A program made the translations under genes and the position numbers. Under the pieces are notes generated by a model. It was not told the origin of the DNA. It made no database searches and worked only from the letters and a program-made list of their open reading frames with translations. A stretch of 7,614 nucleotides of DNA from an uncultured Campylobacter sp. (GTDB taxonomy: Bacteria; Campylobacterota; Campylobacteria; Campylobacterales; Campylobacteraceae). The DNA is taken from contig NZ_CALEDC010000033.1 of assembly GCF_937949835.1 (NCBI RefSeq), positions 1 through 7,614 on the forward strand, in the 5' to 3' direction. Positions 1-5,487 of this stretch are shown piece by piece. Positions within the stretch are counted from its first letter, which is position 1; each line of letters starts with the position of its first letter.

Positions 1-66
1 ACGAAATTTTAAAATTCCAAATCCTTTGCGTCTTGCTAAATTTCTAAATTTTACAATTTCAAATTT

Positions 67-84
67 CGCGGATTAAACTCCGCG
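67..84. repeat. Perfect 6-bp hairpin, possible terminator
   Basis: CGCGGA (67-72) and TCCGCG (79-84) pair perfectly around the 6-base loop TTAAAC. On the minus strand the stem is followed by AAATTTG rather than a clean U tract, so termination is only a possibility. It lies about 200 bases beyond the DUF4197 stop codon and could instead serve a gene to the left of the window. Confidence 0.35.
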
Positions 85-117
85 CTAAGATTATCGTCTA
101 AAGCAAACCTACCGCAA

Positions 118-154
118 GCGCGCGACAAACAAACCTCTAAATTCCGTCGCGCGC
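118..154. repeat. GC-rich 9-bp perfect inverted repeat
   Basis: GCGCGCGAC (118-126) and GTCGCGCGC (146-154) are exact reverse complements separated by 19 bases. The nine G-C-dominated pairs would be very stable in RNA from either strand. The right arm overlaps the left arm of the next inverted repeat (153-191) by two bases, so the two structures adjoin. No U tract follows on either strand. Confidence 0.6.
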
Positions 155-191
155 CCGCTTTGGCGCAAGCAGCTGTCTTGCACGAGCGGGC
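153..191. repeat. Nested inverted repeat forming a longer stem-loop
   Basis: GCCCGCT (153-159) pairs with AGCGGGC (185-191). Inside it GCAAG (165-169) pairs with CTTGC (177-181) around a 7-base loop. Together they give about twelve pairs interrupted by an asymmetric internal loop, like an imperfect RNA hairpin rather than a simple terminator. It directly adjoins the inverted repeat at 118-154. Its function is unknown. Confidence 0.5.
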
Positions 192-225
192 ACTTTACGC
201 ACAGCTTTAGGCTACCCAAGCTTAC

Positions 226-251
226 GACGCAAAGCAATTATAAGCGGCTAT
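226..251. repeat. Short dispersed repeat, copy A
   Basis: All 26 bases occur in the same order in copy B at 1348-1382, which carries three insertions of 2, 1 and 6 bases. The conserved blocks are GACGC, AAAGCA, ATTATA and AGCGGCTAT. On the minus strand the third block reads TATAAT. This copy lies just beyond the DUF4197 stop codon. The similarity is seen directly; common descent is inferred. Confidence 0.45.
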
Positions 252-284
252 GCGGCGAAATTTACGCAGCCTTTGCCGCAAGTT

Positions 285-1016
285 TTATTTCAGCACCTTG
301 CCTAAAATCCCAGCACCTTTGCCGACGGCGCTGCCGCGAAGCGCGCTTTCTTTTTCCCTCATCACCGCAAATAGCCCGTCCAGCGTCTTTTGCGTGATAT
401 AATCGTTCAAATCCTCGCCCTGCTTAGGCAGATACTCGCTCGCGCCCAGCCCGCGCGCGATATTTTGCACCGCTTCGTTACCCGCGATCTTGTTTTGCGC
501 GAAGGAATTTAGCCCGTTATACGCCGTCGCAAAGCTGTTTTTGCTCATCATATCGCTTACGATCGGCCTAAAAACCGCCCGCAGCTTCGCACCCGACTTG
601 CTCTGCAGATACTCGCTAAGCGCGGTGTCACCGCCGCTGATGAGCTTTTTAACGTCGGCATCGCTCATCGATTTCAGATCTTGCAAAAATATCTTGCTCG
701 CGCCGCTTACCGCCTTGGTAGCGGCATCGTTCATGCTCACGACGAGCTGCTGCTCCCATTTATCGCCGCCCACCTTTCTCGCAAGTTTCGCAGCAGCCTT
801 CAGCGAAGGAGGAAGTTCGATTTTAGCGGTCTTGCTGTGGATGTAGCCCTTGGCGAGCTCGCTTGCGGCGCGGTTCGCAGCGGAAGCGAGCAGATCCTTG
901 TAGTTTCCGCTCCTAATCGCACCGAGCGCATCTGCGCCCTGCTTTAGAATATCCGCCACGTCCGCATGCGCAAGCGACAGCGCCGCAGCGGCGAGCAAAA
1001 TCATAAATTTTTTCAT
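285..1016 (-). CDS. Exported DUF4197 domain-containing protein
   Basis: The product is 243 residues. Residues 1-18 form a classic signal peptide: Met-Lys-Lys, a hydrophobic Ala/Leu core, then AHA before a likely cleavage at Asp19, so the mature protein should be periplasmic. From about residue 65 to the end the sequence matches my memory of the DUF4197 family, including IELPPSLK, the SMNDAATKAV stretch, a FRPIV motif, DLNDYITQKTLDGLF near the C-terminus and a final KVLK. The mature part is largely helical with no Cys. The family has no established biochemical role that I know of. I chose the start at 1016 rather than an in-frame Met at 1046 because the signal peptide begins there and AAAGG lies 7 bases upstream. 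The longer start would bury the signal behind ten residues. The gene stands alone, 488 bases beyond gdhA. Confidence 0.88.
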   Translation of the reverse strand: MKKFMILLAAAALSLAHADVADILKQGADALGAIRSGNYKDLLASAANRAASELAKGYIHSKTAKIELPPSLKAAAKLARKVGGDKWEQQLVVSMNDAATKAVSGASKIFLQDLKSMSDADVKKLISGGDTALSEYLQSKSGAKLRAVFRPIVSDMMSKNSFATAYNGLNSFAQNKIAGNEAVQNIARGLGASEYLPKQGEDLNDYITQKTLDGLFAVMREKESALRGSAVGKGAGILGKVLK

Positions 1017-1023
1017 ATTGCAA

Positions 1024-1028
1024 CCTTT
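1024..1028 (-). promoter_or_regulatory. Ribosome binding site that sets the DUF4197 start
   Basis: The minus strand reads AAAGG, then seven bases (TTGCAAT), then ATG at 1016. This supports the inner start codon over the in-frame ATG ten codons upstream. Confidence 0.6.
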
Positions 1029-1044
1029 GGATAAAATTTGCGCC

Positions 1045-1050
1045 ATTATG
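1045..1050 (-). promoter_or_regulatory. Possible -10 box for the DUF4197 gene
   Basis: The minus strand reads CATAAT, five of six matches to TATAAT. It would start a transcript around 1035-1040 and leave a leader of roughly 20 bases with the ribosome binding site. No good -35 box is seen 16-18 bases upstream, which is usual for Campylobacter sigma-70 promoters. This is an inference from position and one hexamer. Confidence 0.3.
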
Positions 1051-1347
1051 CCAAACTGCGGTAAACGCTAGGCCTGCGCGGTGTAAATTTACGCGCTGCG
1101 TGGACGATTTAAGATAAAATTTAGGCTAAATTTAAAAGCGGATTCAAGTTAAATTTAAAACGTAGAATTTAAAAGCTAAATTTAACTGGCAAAATTTACC
1201 CCTAAAATTTAAAAATAAAATTTGGCGGGGCGGTCTTTGTCGTGCTTGCGACTAAATTTTAAAAGCATCGCTACGACGAGCTAAAATTTTAAAACCGCAC
1301 TGCTTGGCGCTATTTAAATTTATGCAGCGCACACGATGCCAACGCAA

Positions 1348-1382
1348 GACGCACAAAGCAAATTATAGCGATGAGCGGCTAT
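1348..1382. repeat. Short dispersed repeat, copy B, containing a minus-strand TATAAT
   Basis: This copy contains GACGC, AAAGCA, ATTATA and AGCGGCTAT in the same order as 226-251, with 9 extra bases. The TATAAT at 1362-1367 (minus strand) could be a promoter -10 box for the DUF4197 gene, which would give a leader of about 340 bases. The -35 candidate 17 bases upstream (CTTAGA) is poor. Confidence 0.4.
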
Positions 1383-1462
1383 ATTCTAAGCGCAAACGAT
1401 TGAAATTTTATCAAGCCCGCCGCAGCCAAAAAGCTCGCCGTAAATTTAAAAAGCTTAAATTT

Positions 1463-1482
1463 AAAAGCGAGTTGCCGCTTTT
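1463..1482 (-). terminator. Likely transcription terminator hairpin after gdhA
   Basis: On the minus strand AAAAGCG and CGCTTTT form a perfect 7-bp stem around the 6-base loop GCAACT. It begins 23 bases beyond the gdhA stop codon. The stem ends in four Ts and is followed by AAATTTAAGC, so the U tract is short and interrupted. The position at the end of a gene run supports termination. An 11-base direct repeat (1464-1474 and 1491-1501) gives the CGCTTT arm a second possible partner. Confidence 0.5.
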
Positions 1483-1504
1483 GACAAAATAAAGCGAGTT
1501 GAGC

Positions 1505-2863
1505 TTAAACTAGACCTTGATCCAGCATCGCATCGGCTACGCGGCGAAAGCCCGCGATGTTTGAGCCTAGCACGAGATTACCCTCCGCGCCGAATTCCTT
1601 CGAGGTTTCATAGCTGGTGCGAAATATGTGGCGCATGATCTCGCGCAGCTTGCTATCGACCTCCTCGAAGCTCCATGACGCCATCTGCGCGTTTTGCGCC
1701 ATCTCAAGCCCGCTCGTAGCTACGCCGCCAGCATTCGCCGCTTTCGCAGGGCCGAAAAGAAAGTCTTTTTGCGCGAGCATAAAATCGATCGCCTCAAGCG
1801 TGCTTGGCATATTCGCGCCCTCACAAACCATGCGACATCCGTTGGCATAGAGAGTCTTTACGTCTTGCAGATTAAGCTCGTTTTGCGTAGCGCTCGGAAA
1901 CGCGGCGTCGCACGGCACGCTCCACACGCCGTTGCGGCCTGCGGGATAGGCGCTAACTGGGATAAATTTTGCGCCGGGGCGCTCCTTGATATATTCGCAA
2001 AGCCCCACGCGCAGCTGCTCTTTTAGCTTTTTAAGAAGCGCCACGTCGATTCCCTCGGCATCATAGATAAAGCCCGTAGAATCGCTCACGGTAACGGGCT
2101 TAGCCTGCATCTGATAGAGCTTTTCGGCGGTGTAGATCGCAACGTTGCCGGCGCCTGAAATTGTGCAAATTTTACCGTGCAGCGAATCGCCTCTGGTAGC
2201 GAGCATCTCGTTTGCAAAATAAACCGATCCGTAGCCCGTAGCCTCAGTGCGCGCAAGACTGCCGCCCCAGCTTAGCCCCTTGCCCGTAAGCGCGCCGTCG
2301 AATCTGCGGGTGAGCTTTTTATACGCGCCGTACATATAGCCGATCTCGCGACCGCCCACGCCGATGTCGCCTGCGGGCACGTCGGTATTGGAGCTGATTA
2401 GGCGGTGAAGTTCTAACATAAAAGATTGACAAAATCTCATAATCTCGCCGTCGCTCTTGCCCTTGGGATCGAAATTTGCGCCGCCTTTTGCGCCGCCGAT
2501 ATTAAGGCCGGTGAGAGAATTTTTAAAAATTTGCTCAAACCCTAAAAATTTTAAAACGCCCAAATTTACGCTCGGATGAAAGCGCAGTCCGCCTTTGTAA
2601 GGGCCCAGAGCGGAGTTGAACTCTATGCGATATCCCGTATGCACGCAGGGCTCGCCGCCGTCGCTCATATAGACGACGCGAAACATCATCGTGCGCTCGG
2701 GCGCCAAAATGCGCTCTAAAATTTTATTTTTCACATACCTCTCGTCGCGCTTTAGAAGCGGTATGAGCGAGTATAAAATTTCGGTCGATGCCTGGATAAA
2801 GACCTCCTGACCGGGATTGGCGCGCTTTAAATTTAGCAGCAAGCCGTCGATGTAAGACTTCAT
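1505..2863 (-). CDS. gdhA: Glutamate dehydrogenase, probably NADP-dependent
   Basis: The product is 452 residues, close to the usual 445-450 of hexameric bacterial GdhA. It should make glutamate from 2-oxoglutarate and ammonium, or the reverse, in the cytoplasm. The substrate domain shows GPYKGGLRFHPSVN (Lys90), the catalytic GGAKGG (Lys126) and PAGDIGVGGRE (Asp166). The cofactor domain has GAGNVA at 237-242, a Rossmann turn. The following strand ends in VSDS (residues 259-262), the small/polar type typical of NADP enzymes rather than the Glu of strict NAD enzymes; cofactor choice is therefore an inference. GLSWGGSLARTEATGYG (196-212) is also family-typical. The start codon overlaps the mqnA stop codon as ATGA, and AAAAGGAGG lies 4 bases upstream, an exceptionally strong site inside the last mqnA codons. 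No broken or missing key residues are seen. Confidence 0.97.
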   Translation of the reverse strand: MKSYIDGLLLNLKRANPGQEVFIQASTEILYSLIPLLKRDERYVKNKILERILAPERTMMFRVVYMSDGGEPCVHTGYRIEFNSALGPYKGGLRFHPSVNLGVLKFLGFEQIFKNSLTGLNIGGAKGGANFDPKGKSDGEIMRFCQSFMLELHRLISSNTDVPAGDIGVGGREIGYMYGAYKKLTRRFDGALTGKGLSWGGSLARTEATGYGSVYFANEMLATRGDSLHGKICTISGAGNVAIYTAEKLYQMQAKPVTVSDSTGFIYDAEGIDVALLKKLKEQLRVGLCEYIKERPGAKFIPVSAYPAGRNGVWSVPCDAAFPSATQNELNLQDVKTLYANGCRMVCEGANMPSTLEAIDFMLAQKDFLFGPAKAANAGGVATSGLEMAQNAQMASWSFEEVDSKLREIMRHIFRTSYETSKEFGAEGNLVLGSNIAGFRRVADAMLDQGLV

Positions 2864-3552
2864 AGTTCCTCCTTTTGAACCGGATTAAATTTTAATTTTT
2901 TGGCTTTAGCGATAAATTTTTTCAGCGCCAGCTCCTCGCGGACGCCGATCTTATAGCCGATAAATTTCAGATAATTTAAAATTTCGCGCTCTTTTATGCC
3001 GCGCGAAAGGGCGTAGCTTTGCAGGATATATCTTGGAATTTTAATGCGCGAACGTAAAAATTTCGTCGCTAGGCGCGCGTAAGCTTTTTCGTTTTTCACG
3101 CAGCACAGCCGCCCGAAAACAAAGGGCAAGCCCGTGCGCTGCTGCCAAATTTCGCCCAGATCGTAGAATTTATCCCTGCCCTGCGAAAGCAGCGCTTTTA
3201 GAGCATTATCGCCGATTAGCACCTCGCCGCGAAGATCCAGCACGCGAGCTAGCATATTTGAGCTCATCGACGCGGGATCGAGCCTGGGCGCCGAGTTTTT
3301 GCGCACGAGCACGCTTAGCACTTCGCGCTTTGCGACGATTCCAAGAGGCAGTTTGCAGTATTTTGCGCGGCGACTTTCGATGCTGGAGATTACCGCAGCG
3401 TCTATGCGCCTATAATAAAGATCGGCGCAGAGTTTGCTCGGCACCCCTTTTTTAAATTCTATCGATTTTTTAACATAAGACGGCAGCGGAAGGGATTTTA
3501 AAAATACGTGAAATGGGAGCAAATTTAGATAATCGATTTTGCCTAATAACAT
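2860..3552 (-). CDS. mqnA: Chorismate dehydratase of the futalosine menaquinone pathway (MqnA)
   Basis: The product is 230 residues, somewhat short for the family. MqnA turns chorismate into 3-[(1-carboxyvinyl)oxy]benzoate, the first committed step of the futalosine route to menaquinone, the route used by Campylobacter and Helicobacter. It has a periplasmic-binding-protein-like fold but no signal peptide, as expected for a cytosolic enzyme. Family features are the opening GKIDYLNLLPFH (residues 4-15), IDAAVISSIESRR (50-62), the LPLGIVAKREVLSVLV strand (68-83), IGDNALKALL (113-122) and DLGEIWQQRTGLPFVFG (131-147). The related MqnD is similar in fold, but these motifs fit MqnA better. The start at 3552 is supported by GGAG 6 bases upstream. 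The 3' end overlaps gdhA by 4 bases. The 78-base leader contains a strong, possibly regulatory hairpin system. Confidence 0.9.
   Translation of the reverse strand: MLLGKIDYLNLLPFHVFLKSLPLPSYVKKSIEFKKGVPSKLCADLYYRRIDAAVISSIESRRAKYCKLPLGIVAKREVLSVLVRKNSAPRLDPASMSSNMLARVLDLRGEVLIGDNALKALLSQGRDKFYDLGEIWQQRTGLPFVFGRLCCVKNEKAYARLATKFLRSRIKIPRYILQSYALSRGIKEREILNYLKFIGYKIGVREELALKKFIAKAKKLKFNPVQKEEL
2868..2876 (-). promoter_or_regulatory. Very strong ribosome binding site for gdhA inside mqnA
   Basis: The minus strand reads AAAAGGAGG, then AACT, then ATG. It is encoded by the Gln-Lys-Glu-Glu end of MqnA. With the 4-base ATGA overlap this suggests translational coupling, with independent high-level loading of ribosomes on gdhA. 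Confidence 0.7.
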
Positions 3553-3558
3553 AACTTT

Positions 3559-3606
3559 CTCCGAATTTAGCGCAGGAAAAGAGGTTAAATTCCGGCGCTA
3601 AATCGG
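3559..3606 (-). promoter_or_regulatory. mqnA: Alternative hairpin that would mask the mqnA ribosome binding site
   Basis: On the minus strand CCGATTTAGCGC (3606-3595) can pair with GCGCTAAATTCGG (3573-3561) as 12 pairs with one bulged U. The last two paired bases are the GG of the mqnA GGAG site (3562-3559). The left half of this hairpin is the loop and stem edge of the 12-bp hairpin at 3583-3615, so the two cannot both form in full. A partial pseudoknot, with the hairpin loop pairing to GCGCTA, is a third option. The pairing is visible in the sequence; a switching function is inference. Confidence 0.4.
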
Positions 3607-3615
3607 AATTTAACC
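3583..3615 (-). terminator. 12-bp perfect stem-loop between the lipoprotein gene and mqnA
   Basis: On the minus strand GGTTAAATTCCG (3615-3604) and CGGAATTTAACC (3594-3583) pair perfectly around the 9-base loop ATTTAGCGC. The stem is followed by TCTTTTCCT, a moderate U-rich tail. It starts 15 bases after the lipoprotein stop codon, so it could end the gltX-to-lipoprotein transcript, partly or fully. On the plus strand the stem is followed by A residues, so it fits minus-strand transcription. Because no room for a promoter remains between it and mqnA, complete termination would leave mqnA needing a promoter further upstream. Confidence 0.55.
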
Positions 3616-3630
3616 AAAAAATTTCAGGAT

Positions 3631-4002
3631 TTATTTGACCTCGGTGATTGGGATGGATTTGTATTTGCTAAACTCCACTATGCCCTCACCTTTTTTGAAG
3701 TGGATGCTCACTCCGTCTTTGTTCTCCATATAGATGCCGTCGGCGGCGCGGTCGCGCTTAAGATCGTAGCTTTTGCCGCTATCGTCCTTTAACACGGCGG
3801 TATTGAAATCGTCGTTTGAGCTAAGCGAAAGTTTTTTGCCCTTGTCATCGACAAAATAGAAGGTCTTTACGTTCTCTTGAGTTATGGTTTTTTCGCTCTG
3901 TGCTTGCTTATTCATAGCGCTATCCGGGGATTGGCGGAGCTGGTTTGAGCCGCATCCTAGTAAAACTAACGCCAAAGCGGCGCACGATAGAACTTTAAAC
4001 AT
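3631..4002 (-). CDS. Small lipoprotein with an MliC-like domain
   Basis: The product is 123 residues. Residues 1-17 are a lipoprotein signal with the lipobox LLGC, so Cys17 should be lipidated. Gly18 does not signal inner-membrane retention, so an outer-membrane location is plausible. A Gln/Ser-rich linker of about 25 residues follows. Residues 47-113 resemble the MliC fold (membrane-bound inhibitor of C-type lysozyme): a YF..DKGKKLSL strand, TAVLKDDSGKSYDLKR, AADGIY (86-91) and IHFKKGEGIVEF (100-111). The conserved Lys-Gly is present, but the usual SASG is AADG and the domain has no Cys, so lysozyme inhibition is uncertain. The ATG overlaps the end of pncB by 8 bases, and GGAG lies 4 bases upstream, so the two are probably cotranscribed. 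A different small lipoprotein family remains possible. Confidence 0.75.
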   Translation of the reverse strand: MFKVLSCAALALVLLGCGSNQLRQSPDSAMNKQAQSEKTITQENVKTFYFVDDKGKKLSLSSNDDFNTAVLKDDSGKSYDLKRDRAADGIYMENKDGVSIHFKKGEGIVEFSKYKSIPITEVK

Positions 4003-5443
4003 ATTTCTCCTTTAAATTTAGGTTACACTCGTTGATGAGTGATTTTCGGATATCCCAAAGCTTTTGAGAGAGATCCACTTTGTAGCTCTGCGGATGGACG
4101 TTTCGAAGGTGCTCAAGCCAAAATTTACTCTTCTGCTCCTTGCTAAAACGCGCGATCTCGCTTACCGTGCGGCGCACGCCTACGAATTTGCCCTCCTTAA
4201 AAACGGGACGCAAGAGCTTATGCGCGCTGAAATTCGTTAAAATTTTACGCTTATAGGTGTAAAGCGGATGGAAAATTTCAAGCGGCACGCTCTCGTCTAT
4301 GCTCTCTCCATCAAGCGCGATCAGATCGGCAAGCGCCATGCCGTTATCCTTGTCGAAGAGCCTAAAGACCTGCTTGTAGCCGGGATTGTTGATCTTGCGC
4401 GGATCGTTTGAAATTTTGATCTTAGCCACGATCTCGCCATCTTTTTCGATACCGCTTAGCTTATACACGCCGCCTAGACTTGAACTATCTCCGCCCGTAA
4501 TAAGCCTCGTGCCGATCCCCCAGTTGTCGATTTTGGCGTCGAAAAGCTTGAGTTGATCGATCGCGTATTCGTCCAGATCATTCGACGCGGTGATCTTTGC
4601 GTCATTAAAGCCCGCCGCATCGAGCATCTTACGCGCCTGTTTGGTTAGATACTCCAGATCGCCCGAATCTATGCGGATTCCAAGCGGCTCATGACCGCTC
4701 GCGCGCAGCTCCTTGAAAACCTTGATCGCATTCGGCACGCCGCTTGCGAGAGTATCGTAGGTATCGACGAGCAAAAGCGTGCTGTTTGGATAAATTTTAG
4801 CGTAGGCGCGAAACGCCTCCAGCTCGCTATCAAAGCTCTGAATCCACGAGTGCGAGTGGGTGCCGATCGCGGGCACGCCGAATTTCTTTGCGGCGAGTAC
4901 GTTTGACGTGGCGCTGCAGCCGCCTATAATCGCAGCCTTTGCGCCGTAGATGCCCGCACTTCGCCCCTGAGCACGGCGCAAGCCAAACTCCATTACCGAA
5001 TCACCCTTGGCGCTAAAATTGATGCGCGAGCTTTTCGTAGCGATGAGAGTTTGAAAATTTATAGTATTTAAGATCGCAGTCTCGATGAGCTGCGCCTCCA
5101 TAATATTTGCCTTGACGCGAATTAGCGGCTCGTGCGGAAATACGATCTGCCCCTCATCCATCGCGTAAATTTCGCCGCTAAATTTAAAGCCTCTTAGAAA
5201 TTCCAAAAATTCGGGCTTAAAGAAATTTAGACTTTTTAGATATGCGATGTCGTCGTCGCTAAATTTTAAGTTTTCGATATAATCCACAACCTCGTTTAAG
5301 CCGCAAAATATCGCGTAACCGCCGCCGCTTGGATTTTTGCGATAAAAAACGTCAAAAACCGCCGTCTGATCGGGCTTCGTAAAAAAATAACCCTGCATCA
5401 TACTAAGCTGATAAAAATCGGTAAGTAAAGCCAAATCTTTCAT
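3995..5443 (-). CDS. pncB: Nicotinate phosphoribosyltransferase
   Basis: The product is 482 residues, the usual length of the long bacterial type. The enzyme joins nicotinate to PRPP, with ATP hydrolysis, to give nicotinate mononucleotide, the entry step of the Preiss-Handler NAD salvage route in the cytoplasm. Motifs in order are LLTDFYQLSMMQGYF (6-20), FGLRRAQG (153-160), GGCSATSNVLAAKKFGVP (174-191), GTHSHSW (194-200, the region of the phosphorylated His in this family), LLLVDTYDT (223-231), RIDSGDL (257-263) and IGTRLITGGDSSSLGGVYKL (310-329). All look intact. The start has GAGG 5 bases upstream. The gene follows the malic enzyme by 44 bases and overlaps the lipoprotein gene by 8, so it probably belongs to the same transcript. 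Nicotinamide phosphoribosyltransferase is less likely, given length and motifs. Confidence 0.96.
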   Translation of the reverse strand: MKDLALLTDFYQLSMMQGYFFTKPDQTAVFDVFYRKNPSGGGYAIFCGLNEVVDYIENLKFSDDDIAYLKSLNFFKPEFLEFLRGFKFSGEIYAMDEGQIVFPHEPLIRVKANIMEAQLIETAILNTINFQTLIATKSSRINFSAKGDSVMEFGLRRAQGRSAGIYGAKAAIIGGCSATSNVLAAKKFGVPAIGTHSHSWIQSFDSELEAFRAYAKIYPNSTLLLVDTYDTLASGVPNAIKVFKELRASGHEPLGIRIDSGDLEYLTKQARKMLDAAGFNDAKITASNDLDEYAIDQLKLFDAKIDNWGIGTRLITGGDSSSLGGVYKLSGIEKDGEIVAKIKISNDPRKINNPGYKQVFRLFDKDNGMALADLIALDGESIDESVPLEIFHPLYTYKRKILTNFSAHKLLRPVFKEGKFVGVRRTVSEIARFSKEQKSKFWLEHLRNVHPQSYKVDLSQKLWDIRKSLINECNLNLKEKYV

Positions 5444-5487
5444 TTACGCCTCTTAAATTTAATCTCGCCTCGCGCAGGAGCAAAAAA

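Larger units (their letters stand above)
1..284. other. Non-coding stretch downstream of the DUF4197 gene, rich in inverted repeats
   Basis: I find no credible gene here on either strand. The left 65 bases are AT-rich with several AAATTT words. From about base 67 the sequence becomes GC-rich and holds three perfect inverted repeats, at 67-84, 118-154 and 153-191, described separately. Near the DUF4197 stop codon a weaker 6-bp pairing (251-256 with 275-280) could form a hairpin. It lacks a run of U residues, so I do not call it a terminator. A TATAAT hexamer on the minus strand (237-242) lies inside a short sequence that recurs at 1348-1382. What lies left of the window is unknown, so part of this stretch could be a leader or 3' end of a neighbouring gene. 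Confidence 0.6.
1017..1504. other. AAATTT-rich intergenic region between gdhA and the DUF4197 gene
   Basis: This is the largest gap in the window. It contains about fourteen AAATTT words, several in larger units such as CTAAATTTTAAAA (1252-1264) and CTAAAATTTTAAAA (1281-1294). The right end holds the likely gdhA terminator, the left end a ribosome binding site and possible promoter for the DUF4197 gene. A second TATAAT on the minus strand (1362-1367) lies in the sequence shared with 226-251. The one open frame on the plus strand (1304-1492) looks accidental. No tRNA or other known RNA is recognisable. Confidence 0.6.

Noticed and set aside
251..280. Hairpin just beyond the DUF4197 stop codon as a terminator
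   Set aside because: The stem is only 6 bp around an 18-base loop and no U tract follows on the minus strand, so it is too weak to call.
490..947. Plus-strand open frames opposite the DUF4197 gene
   Set aside because: The minus-strand protein has a signal peptide and clear family motifs; the opposite frames are low in recognisable content and arise from its codon bias.
1304..1492. Plus-strand open frame of 62 codons in the intergenic region
   Set aside because: It starts with TTG, has no ribosome binding site, and 23 of 62 residues are Lys or Arg because it reads through AAATTTAAAA words. Its end runs through the gdhA terminator hairpin. No family is recognised.
1481..1511. TTGACA on the plus strand, resembling a -35 box directed into the 3' end of gdhA
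   Set aside because: The nearest -10-like hexamer is poor (TAAACT) and 19 bases away, and Campylobacter promoters rarely depend on a -35 box.
1617..2026. Plus-strand open frames opposite gdhA
   Set aside because: They lie wholly inside an intact glutamate dehydrogenase gene and show no domain or ribosome binding site.
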